From the NCBI GenBank assembly GCA_001972305.1, contig BDDD01005179.1, positions 7,064-71,063 of the forward strand: a DNA stretch of 64,000 nucleotides, read 5' to 3'. Made by a program: the position numbers and the translations under genes. This DNA is from Cephalotus follicularis (lineage: Eukaryota; Streptophyta; Magnoliopsida; Oxalidales; Cephalotaceae). Position 1 is the first letter of the stretch. Every line of letters starts with the position of its first letter. This document shows positions 55,726 through 64,000 of the stretch, piece by piece. The notes beneath the pieces are model-generated. The model did not search any database. It worked only from the letters and a program-made list of their open reading frames with translations, and had not been told where the DNA came from.

Positions 55726-56865
55726 TTCCAAGATGGGATCCTCTACAAAAGGTCTTTCTCATTTCCTTGGCTGAGGTATTTAAACCCCTCAGAGGCCGAT
55801 TATGCTCTGAGGGAAGTTCATGAAGGGATTTGTGGCAACCACACTGGGGGCAGGACTTTGTCTCACAAGCTGCTAAGGCAAGGTTACTACTGGCTGACTA
55901 TTCATCAAGATGCTATAGACCTGGTGAGGAAGTGCGACAAGTGTCAGAGGAACGCAAACATAAGTAGAAAACCTTCTCAGCCTCTGACATCTATCACGGC
56001 CCCATGGCCCTTCGCACAATGGGGAATGGACTTTGTTGGACCATTACCTATGGCAACAGGTCAGAGGAAGTTCCTCATTGTAGCGGTTGATTACTTTACT
56101 AAGTGGGTAGAAGCAGAACCTCTGGCTACAATTACCGAGAAGAACACGGAGAGCTTCGTATGGAAATAAATCATCTGTAGATTTGGAGTTCCGAGGACAA
56201 TTGTCTCAGACAATTGTAAACAGTTTGATTGCCAAGCTTTCCGTGATTTTTGCAAGGAATGGAGAATAGAGCATAGGCTCGCATCAGTAGCCTACCCCCA
56301 CAACAACGGTCAAGCCGAGGTGATCAACAGAGAAATCATCTCGGGCTTGAAGAAGCGCTTAGAAGATAGTAGAGGAAGATGGACCGAGGAACTGCCAAGT
56401 GTTCTATGGGCATATAGAACCACTCCTCGGACTACAACCGGGGAATCCCCATACAGTTTATGTTTCGGAGCAGAGGCTATGATACCAGTGGAAGTTGGAA
56501 TACAATCACCGAGAGTTATGCATTTTACTGAGGACAACAACGAAGAAGGGCTAAGGTGCCTCCTTGACCTAGTGGAAGAACTCAGAGATGAGGCTGCAAT
56601 CAGAGTTGCAGCCTACCAGCAGAGGGTAAGCCGTTACTAGAACGAAAGAGTAAGCCCAAGACCACTAAGGCAAGGAGATCTAGTCCTACGCAACTCAGCC
56701 GTTGCAGATCCTATTGGTACCAGAGGAAAACTAGCCCCTGCCGGGGAAGGGCCATACAAGATCAAAAGGGTCCTCTGCCCAGGAACATTCAAACTTGAAA
56801 ATTTGGGGGGTAGGGAGATTGCCAGAGCTTGGAATGCCGAGCATCTGAGGAAGTATTATCAATAA
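55726..56865 (+). pseudogene. Integrase of K
   Basis: Same frame. The HHCC module has HEGICGNHTGG and CDKCQRNANISRKP. The core has QWGMDFVGPLP, VSDNCKQFD (Gly to Cys after the second Asp) and PHNNGQAEVINREI, so D, D and E are present. The C-terminal part has RTTPRTTTGESPYSLCFG, RQGDLVLRN, GEGPYKIKRV and ends NAEHLRKYYQ at a TAA (56863-56865). Internal stops are 56167 (TAA) and 56638 (TAG). There is no chromodomain, as expected outside the chromoviruses. Confidence 0.91.
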
Positions 56866-58310
56866 TTGTAAGATATTTTCAATGAAGTTTGAATTTTTTC
56901 AAGATTTGTGTTCAACATTATAGTTTCGAGTTTGCAAGGGACCAGAGGTCCAATGTTCATGTCCTCAAACCTCTGAACAGCCACCGATCAGCTCCCTCAG
57001 TCTTAAGCTAAGCATCTCGGACCATGCCCCCAAGGGGGCACATAGGGATCTAAAGTTTCCTAAGCCATATGGAGGCTAATTCTCAAAAAGAAAACCAACA
57101 CAAGCCGAGGTCTTAGACAGACCAGTGAAACAGGCATTCAAAAGAGCATCCAAGGATGCACCTACTAAAGCCTCCTTCCGAGGAGCATACCAAAGCCTCC
57201 TTTCGAGGAGCATACCAAAGACTCCTTTCGAGGAGCACCAATATTCATCAGCAGAGACTCCTTCCGAGGAGCACGCCTAAAGACTTCAAAGGAAGCACTA
57301 AGACTCCTAAGGGAGCAAACACTGGTCGACAACACCATGGGAACTTGTCCAACCAGACCTAAAGTCGTGACTTGAAAGGCGAATCCATGGGAACTCGCAA
57401 CGATCAAACTCGTTGGACTGAGCACTTTAATACAAGTGTCCCCAAGTGGACTAAAAGCTCAGCCGACCTGTCCTAAAACCTACTAGGTCAGACGATACTC
57501 TCCTCGGGAAACCCATAGGAACTTGTCCGAGCAGACCAAGAACTCAATTTATGAGTATAATAAAATTGTTTGAAGACTGAGTTGCAGTTACTTAAGTACT
57601 CTCAAAGTAAAAGGTCCTACGAGGAATGTGAAGCTTAAACGTTCTCAACCATGAAGAATTGATGGTTTGGGTTAAGTTAAAATTTCTAAGGAAATTATCA
57701 GTGCACATATACTCACAAAGTCCGAGCACGCAATGCAAGGGACCAGCAGAAGGCAAAGTCCAAAGATACAAGAGATTTTTTATTAAAATTTGTGTTAAGT
57801 TACTTTTAAGTCCTTTTGGAGTAGTGTCTGCTTCTATGGGAAGTCAGAGGTGACCATGAAGACAAAATTCCTAAGGGAATTGTTAATAAGTAAATGCATG
57901 CAGAGATCAACCACAACACACGAGAAAAGTAAAGACAAAGCAGAGGATGCAAAAAGCTATCTTCATTCATATATTGAAAATTACAAGTACAGGAAGAGAA
58001 AAAATCATTACAATACAAAAAGGAAGAAAAAGCTAGCCTACGAGAACTAAGCTAAGGAAGGAGGATCAGGAGAAGTTGCATCTTCAGGAGGAGGAGCAAC
58101 AAAAGGCCCAGTTTGAGGAGGCTGAGGAGTCACGAGGTCCGAGGGAGGATCATCAGAGGCAGGCTGAACTCCCAGCTCCTCTTCCCCAACTCCTTGGCCA
58201 GCACCACTTACCAAGGCTTCCTCGGCCTTCAGCTCCTCGACTTTGTATCCATCAGGATAGTAATCGAAGGCCTTGGCAGCTGAGCAGTAGGCGACCTCTT
58301 CCAGGGGATC
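56866..58310. other. Non-coding spacer of K between integrase and antisense gene
   Basis: No protein domain is seen. It includes the hairpin repeat at 57167-57271 and many GAGG/CCTC words. On the minus strand it lies downstream of the antisense gene and may be its 3' untranslated region. Confidence 0.7.
57167..57271. repeat. 25-bp tandem repeat with 4-base-loop hairpins
   Basis: Units start at 57167 and 57192 (25 bp each) with a third from 57217 and a displaced fourth. Each contains CTCCT, a 4-base loop, AGGAG: at 57172 (TCCG), 57197 (TTCG), 57222 (TTCG) and 57258 (TCCG). Confidence 0.92.
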
Positions 58311-60013
58311 CTATGGATGCAGAGTCTTGACCCAATTCCTACAAGTGCAGAACCTCCGACGATAGAATTCGGCAGATTCCTTGAAGACCTCCTCGTCGAA
58401 GGCCTCAAAAGCTTTGAAGTCCTCCATGGAGGCTTCCATCAGGCTATGGAACTCGTCAGAGGACCTGAACTCCGCGAGGGCGTCCTCCACAGCCTTGGCC
58501 TTCTCCTCCTCATGCCTCTTTACAGTCTCCTCATGCTGTTTCTGCGGAGCTTGGAACAGGTAGCGAGCCTTGGAGAGATCTTTTTGTGATTGGTCCTTCT
58601 CCAGGACAGCTCTGTTATTTTCCTCCACAGTAGATTCTTGAGCCTTGAGGACCTCGTCCAGTTGAGCCTTGGAAACCCGAGAAGTCTCTCTCTCCTCCAT
58701 GACCTCCAACCTCAGCTTGTCACACCACTCCAAGATGATCGAGAAGTTCTCGACCAAGAGGTGGTGGTTATTCGAAGCCTGCAAAGAAGACTGAAGTTAG
58801 TACAGAAAACATAAGTACAAAGCATACAGTCAGAGGATCTCCCTTTACCTCAAATTGGCTTCGTAGTGAGTTATGGATTAAGTCCTTGTTGGACCAATCC
58901 TCCCTTTCCTTCAGCTCGTCCGGAAAGAGGCAGAAGGAGCTGAGGGCAAATAGCGCCCCCTGCATATCCAGGCTAGAGGAGCCCTTCCCAACTCCCTCTA
59001 GCTTATCGATCATCCTCTCCACGTCCCAAGGAGGAGGCAGGATGATAGGGACGTCTAAAGTTCGGCCGAGGATGGAATCCATCTCGGTCTCATTGATGAG
59101 TCTCCCTTTCTTGCTTGGGGGACGAGGAGGACCGCCAGAGGTACGCCCACTGGCAGGACATTTGGAGCCCTTTTCCTTGGCTACAACTGCAGCCTTCTTC
59201 ATCTGCTTGGCCCCAGCAGCGGTAACCTTGGCCCTCTGTTTGGCCCCCTCGGTAGCGGCCTTCTCCTTCTGTTTTGCTGCCTCCTCGGTAGCCTTTTTCT
59301 TGTCTGCCGCAGCAGAGCAAGGCTTGGAGACCTTGGTGGCATTGAAAAGGGCGTCAAATCCTCGCTGAGAAGACATTGCTGCATAACCAGAGGTCAAGAA
59401 TGTTAGTATAAGATTGAACTACAAGATAATAGAAATATGAAGACAAGAAAGACGGAGGAGACGAAAGCTTTATACAGTTTTCCCCCATCTCTTGGGGTGT
59501 AGATTGGTTTGGGGATCCTTCACCCCCTGAGGCCTCCTCGACCTCGGCCAAGTGTGATCCTTGGCTAGGAACAACACTTAGCCCAACTCGGAGCAATCGC
59601 TCCTCGACCACGACAGAGTTCACCTCCTCGGGCGCCAGGGTTATCAGTTTATTGAAGTCCTCGTTTTCTGCTATGGTCAGAAGGGACCTCCGGTTGAGAC
59701 CCTCGAAGATAGCAAAGAGGCCTTCTCTACTCTCAGTGACCATCCGAGGATCCTTGGGGAGACAAAATCTCAACCCAGAAGGGAAATTGTACCTGGTAGA
59801 GAGCTCAAGCACCTCGGAATGAGAGAGAGCGCTGACACCAAAGCAATCAGGGGCAGAGGTGTCAGCCTCGGTGACAGGAAGGGTTGGTTCACTCACTGCA
59901 GCCCCCAGGCTACACTCAGATGAAAGGGGACTCTCAGTAGGGGGAACCACCATGGCCAGGGGTTCAACCTCTAAGGGAGGAGAAACCCTAGCAGTACATT
60001 TGGTTCTGGCCAT
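58311..60013 (-). CDS. Antisense gene of K, three exons, 511 codons, open
   Basis: Exons on the minus strand are 60013-59476, 59378-58849 and 58778-58311. Introns are 59475-59379 (97 bp, GTATAA to TATGCAG) and 58848-58779 (70 bp, GTAAAG to TTTGCAG). Both joins preserve frame: exon 1 is 538 nt, exon 2 530 nt, exon 3 468 nt with stop. The protein starts MARTKCTARVSPPLE. It has a Pro/Ser-rich N terminus, a folded-looking part (LSTRYNFPSGLRFCLPKDP, EGLFAIFEGLNRRSLLTIAE), a strongly basic, Ala/Lys-rich repeat (AAKQKEKAATEGAKQRAKV), GRPPRPPSKKGR-like nuclear-signal-like sequence, and a C-terminal acidic coiled-coil (HEETVKRHEEEKAKAVEDAL). Antisense ORFs in this position are known in Tat elements (for example Grande and Retand); their function is unknown. 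I do not assign one. Splicing is inferred. Confidence 0.78.
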
Positions 60014-60643
60014 CTAGGTCAAATTAAAAAAAAAGAAGACGAGAAAAGAAGCAAGAAGAGACCCAGATCTAACTTAGAACAGCAAAAGGATGACCAACTT
60101 ACCCAGAAACTCGAACGAAAGGTGGCTGGAAGATTGAAGATTGAAGACAGGAGAAACTGGAAATCTCAAAAATTCTCAGGTGTTAGCAAGAAATCAGGAG
60201 GCGTAAAAGGTTTACTCACCTGAGTAGGGTTCCTTTTATAGGCCCTGGCTTCGATCCTGGCCCTCCATCTAGCAAAGATCCAACGGTTGAGAAACCAACC
60301 GACGTACCAAGCGCGGGAAACAAAGAGGCAGAGGCGGGAAACGTTCTGCTTGTGCCAGGTGTGGGGTGTGTTTAATACGTTACTCATATGCAGTAATGTG
60401 GGCTCATGGCAAGAGGTCCATTAGATGGGACAGGAGAAGACAAGGGGGCAGGCTTCGATTCTCTGCCAAGGCACATTCAGTTTTGTGCAAATGGTAGTCC
60501 AAAGTAACACCTTTGTCCTCAGCCCGCTCACCATTAGGAAAACTAGCAGCAAACTTTGCAGAGGAGTATTGCCTGAGCCACGGCTCTCAACTCTGCTCCT
60601 TCTCCTCTGACCACGGTCAGAGAAGAAGGACCAGGGGGGCATA
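60014..60643. other. K region upstream of the antisense gene, with polypurine tract
   Basis: On the minus strand this is the promoter side of the antisense gene. No further coding is seen. The plus-strand polypurine tract GGACCAGGGGGGCATA ends at 60643, directly before the LTR. Confidence 0.7.
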
Positions 60644-61559
60644 TGATGTGGGAAAAATTAGTTTAAATAAAAAACAACACGTGTCCTCATCCAAGCACTG
60701 TCAGGTGTCCAAGTGACTCAATGGTTGATAAGCTGTAAGCAGAGGAAGTCTGTTAGCGAAGAAAACAGTAATATAAGGAGAATTCCTCCTCGGCATAAAT
60801 GCCGAGGACCCGTCCGGTGGTTCCAGTACAAAGATCATCCTCCTCGGCGTCAGGTCCGAGGACACCTTCTGAAGCATCACTGTCGAGGACATCCTCGGCT
60901 ATATAATAAAAGACCACCCTTTTGAAATGCAAGTCCATGGACGTTGTGGACCTTGAAGCAAAGGGTCTGATTGCCTCATTGACATCAGAACAGTTCGCCT
61001 CCTCGGCGGATCTGTGGCGGAGGATCTCCTCCTCATTTACGGAATGAGGCCTTGGAGTTAGCATAAATTTCAGGGATACATATCTCCTAAATATGGAAGA
61101 TAAGGTAAGGGGGTTAAATCTGCTTTGATTCCTAGGATTCGTCCTTATCCCAACAGCAAGGAAGCTTTATCATGAACTACAAAGAAGGAAAGAAGCGATA
61201 ATTCAGGTGGAGATAAGGGAAATCCCGAGATCCTCGGAATTTCCTTAGGGGATAGCTATCACCTCCGATTTTCACGCTCGATCAGTTACCAACTGATCCT
61301 ATAAATACCAGAATCACACATAAATCAAAGGTCAGCCATTTTTACATAAAAAAAGAACCTTATTTCCTCTGCACTTTGTCTAACTTGAGCGTCGGAGTGT
61401 CCCCGGGATAACAACCTCCTGGACTTTCCACCATTTTATTACTTTGTACAGGGATCAGAGATCAAAGTCTTCCTCCAGGCATCCTTGGCGAGCGTTTCTC
61501 TTAACAAATTAAAGTCCTCCACGTAGGATACTGTTGAGAGAAGGATTTCTGTATCAACA
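60644..61559 (+). repeat. Element K 3' LTR
   Basis: 916 bp, same length as the 5' LTR. The hairpin near 60788 has loop TAAA in place of TAAG, stem intact. Confidence 0.93.
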
Positions 61560-61606
61560 ATAAGCATGACAAAATATTGACTGTTCAGTACTGTTTTTAT
61601 CTTTAA

Positions 61607-61712
61607 GCGTCGACGGTTTCCTCAATTAGGCGTCGATTGTTTCACTTAAAGAGTCGTCAATTTTCTCTCTAAGCGTTGACGGTTCTTATTAAATCGTCAA
61701 CGGTTTCTCCTT
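61607..61712. repeat. GTCGAC-type array in J
   Basis: GCGTCGACGG at 61607 and GCGTCGATTG at 61630 are followed by GAGTCGTCAA, GCGTTGACGG and AATCGTCAACGG at about 20-23 bp steps. Confidence 0.82.
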
Positions 61713-62395
61713 TGTTCATACGATTCACAATATAACAGAAAAATAGGGCATGAATTTACACATTTTAATTCGGTCTAAAATCAACATACTATCCCAACAT
61801 GATTTACATGTTACATCTTCATAAACATGTCATAAATCCTACCTCAAATGCTTACCAGAATCAATTTGGATTGATTCTTCTCTTTACACTCCAATACTCC
61901 TTCAATAATTCCACAGAAACAATTCCATTTTGCATGTTACATCAGATACATAACAAAATCAGTATATATATATAAACTGATTAACTATAAAACCAACCAT
62001 TAAATTCAACCAGAAGCTTACCAATCATGTTTAAGCTTTAAGTTCCACTTTGAACTCTATTTAGCATGCAGCTCAGTACTTCAGATTAATTCCTCTCTTT
62101 CCCAGAAGGTTTCTACTTCTCAGTTCGACTCACAACAGTAGCTGATATAGAAAATTTGTCTTAGTGATCCCTTTAATAATCTAACTCAAACTTTCAACCA
62201 TTTTCTTCACTCTCTCTAATTCTACTGAACTCACTGTTTCTTTTATCTCAGATTGCAGGTCACAACCATCCAGACACTAAGCTCTCATACAGATAGCAGC
62301 TGGCGCTTGACTCTCCCATGTGTGCCACGTTCTTTTTCCATTTAACACCAGCATCACACCTATCCCAGTTGAATGCCACTCATTGTTATCAGTTT

Positions 62396-63617
62396 TGTAA
62401 CGCCCCAGATCCGAGTCCATTTTATGCTCAAAGCGGACATCGAGGATTCGGTGCGTTACGTGGGGGTGAAACATCTAATCCTTTAACAATCTTACTCAAT
62501 TACTAATATCTATAAATAACCTGATATATTAAACCTTAAAATTTCATACTCTTATTTAAATCATCATACATCTTCACAGGATCTATCAAAGGACATAATA
62601 CAGCGGAAAATATTAGTTTATAATGTCATAAATTATTACACAAACTACATTGTAACATAATTCGTAAAAAATTTCCTTCTGAAATATCACTTATGAGCTC
62701 CTGCCAAAGCTCGACTTTCCTCGTTCAATCTCTTCCTGGAAAAATTTTAGTTGAAAACAAAAACATTGAAAGGAGTGAGCACCAAAATAGCTCAGTAAGA
62801 ATTATCGTAATAAAACATTGTTGAAATTCATTTTCTGGTATTTTTATAAAACATTTCACATTCAATCATTGCTTTTCTGATCATATCTCATGAATCAGAA
62901 TATTTAATAAGTACTGAGGGGTTGTAAAAACTTAAATAACCCTGTTGAACCTTTCGCTTCACCGGGGCATTGTGCACTCCCCGATTACTATCATTACTAA
63001 GCATTGCAAGCCCGAGAGCACTCTCCGCTCATATTAATCACATTAATCTTTTACTAGATTAATCCACCCTGGATCGCAATCCAGTCGTTGTTCATCTCAG
63101 TATGTTGCATTTTCTCATTTGTAAAAATAATCATTTCTTGATACTTCGAGTGATCAGCTCAAAGCATCCATAAATAACTTTGTAAAACATTTTCTTGAAT
63201 TTATATTTCAAACGGAAATATTTTAAAATAGTAGTATAAAATTTGTAAAGAAATTGGCAGCAATTCAACGTAGAATTTAAGAATTTACATAAATTTAAAT
63301 GGTTTAAAACGCAGATGGAAGGCTTCTAGGCGTCGACCGTCACTTACCAAAGCGTCGGCGCTTTAAGTGGGACTGTCGGCGCTTTAGACAGTTTTCCTTC
63401 TCTTCTCTTAGCTAAAAAAATTTTCTTCTCGGGGCGCTGCCCCCTGAACCCCCGCCTGCTGTCCAGGCAGCGGGACCCCCCGTCCGCTCACCGGGGAGCG
63501 GAACCCCCGTACTCCCCGAGCGTAGGGTCATACTACGGGTCTCCTGAAATATCTGCCAAAACACAAAAGAAATCATTTCCATAAATAATATCTTACATGA
63601 AAATATGGATCCTTACA
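62396..63617 (-). mobile_element. Element L: solo LTR in J
   Basis: TGTAACGCCCC at the left and GATCCTTACA at the right (1222 bp), with perfect TSD AGTTT at 62391-62395 and 63618-63622. Read on the minus strand it would run TGTAAGGATCC to GGGGCGTTACA, the orientation I prefer because GGGCGTTACA is a common LTR 3' end. No internal coding. It has a small GCGTCGACCG/GCGTCGGCGC cluster (63328-63390) and a C-rich stretch near 63430-63540. Confidence 0.88.
63328..63395. repeat. GTCGAC-type cluster in L
   Basis: GCGTCGACCG, GCGTCGGCGC and TGTCGGCGC followed by TTTAAG or TTTAG, at about 20-22 bp steps. Confidence 0.75.
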
Positions 63618-63622
63618 AGTTT

Positions 63623-63998
63623 TCTTTCCATTGACACGCAGCAGAACACCTGTCTAGGTTGAAGGTGTCGACGTCTTTCTTTGGCGTCAACGTTTATGTT
63701 GTTCTCTTTCAACTGACACGTATCAGAACACTTGTCTTGCTCAAGGCGTCGATGTCTTTCTCTTTGGCATCGACGTTTACGCGTCAGATTTTAGCTTCTC
63801 CAAGCTTCTTTCAAATACTTCAAATTTAATTCAATTTAGTCGTTGCTTCCTCTTAATTCCATTCAATTATGCCCTCAACTCAACCCAATAATATCTATTA
63901 GCTTACTCAATGAACAATTAAGCATTAATTTCTATTCAATGTATAATTTATTCATCATTTATATAATATACATTAAAATTCAAATTACGATTACTACA
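63623..63998 (-). repeat. Element J LTR, 5' end segment
   Basis: It contains GTGTCGACGTC (63667), GCGTCAACG (63683), GCGTCGATG (63746) and GCATCGACG (63769), upstream array of the LTR, and the reversed LTR start ending CGATTACTACA. Two bases of probable internal sequence follow. Confidence 0.85.
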
Positions 63999-64000
63999 TT

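Larger units (their letters stand above)
50259..61559 (+). mobile_element. Element K: Tat-type Ty3/gypsy with antisense gene
   Basis: Both LTRs are 916 bp (50259-51174 and 60644-61559), with perfect TSD ATAAG (50254-50258 and 61560-61564). LTR ends are TGATGTGG and ATCAACA. The first about 180 bases of the LTRs differ at seven positions. Internal order is primer site, gag, protease, RT, RNase H, a second RNase H, integrase, a non-coding spacer with tandem hairpins and an antisense gene before the 3' LTR. The dual RNase H and antisense gene are hallmarks of the Tat branch. The sense genes carry stops and frameshifts. Confidence 0.94.
49080..63998 (-). mobile_element. Element J: C-family LTR in reverse, split by K and L
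   Basis: Own segments are 49080-50258, 61565-62395 and 63623-63998, total about 2386 bp, close to the 2353 bp of C's LTR. On the minus strand it runs TGTAGTAATCG to GGGGTCTGACA. The two bases left at the window end (TT) fit the reversed polypurine tract (GGGGGAA in C), so J is probably the 3' LTR of an element extending to the right. Hairpin CTACTCGGCTAAGTAG at 49388-49403, acceptor-like site ending at 49360 and donor-like GT at 61842 are intact. Confidence 0.87.

Noticed and set aside
58886..59368. 160-codon plus-strand frame
   Set aside because: Complement of exon 2 of the antisense gene; Ser/Leu/Ala-rich with no domain.

Overview
This 64-kb window looks like heterochromatin of a seed plant, probably a dicot. 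It is built almost entirely of LTR retrotransposons inserted into one another. I found no host gene, rRNA, tRNA or CRISPR array. Clues to the host type are Ty3/gypsy chromoviruses with 2.2-3.3 kb LTRs and the plant primer-binding site TGGTATCAGAGC, a Tat-type gypsy element with two RNase H domains and a spliced antisense gene, and a Ty1/copia element. The letters below are my own labels; the nesting rests on 5-bp target-site duplications (TSDs) that I could read.

Layout. A (1-1046): 3' part of an LTR, inserted in the 5' LTR of B. B (1047-8939, +): decayed chromovirus with gag, RT, RNase H, integrase and chromodomain. I (8945-10979, 10980-11273, 13440-13486, 48372-49079, minus orientation): the oldest layer, an LTR plus tRNA-primer site and unrecognised internal DNA. 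A2 (11274-13434): solo LTR of the A family in I, TSD CCTAA. C (13487-48366, +): chromovirus in I, TSD AGAAT, spread over 34.9 kb by later insertions. These are D (15847-25447, minus, gag-only, TSD AATGG, inserted in C's primer site), E (27178-29601, solo LTR, AATTC/ATTTC) and F/H/G inside C's 3' LTR. F is a chromovirus remnant (35257-36793, 44090-46396); H is an LTR fragment in it (about 32736-35256); G (36794-44084, TSD AGTTG) is a copia element in F's integrase. J (49080-63998, minus) is a C-family LTR split by K (50259-61559, Tat-type gypsy, TSD ATAAG) and L (62396-63617, solo LTR, TSD AGTTT).

Coding state: all retroelement pol and gag genes are broken. C is notable because gag and pol each keep one frame and are broken mainly by nonsense codons of the type expected from cytosine deamination. 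The exception is the antisense gene of K, open for 511 codons once two short GT-AG introns are removed.

Most unusual signals: (1) clusters of GTCGAC-centred palindromes repeating every 20-21 bp in the LTRs of nearly every family here, including the unrelated copia element, with family-specific palindromic flanks; (2) three hairpins in the copia leader that present the same loop on unrelated stems; (3) a shared LTR core with a covarying hairpin and conserved splice-like sites; (4) the intact spliced antisense gene of K and a hairpin repeat with UNCG-type loops beside it.
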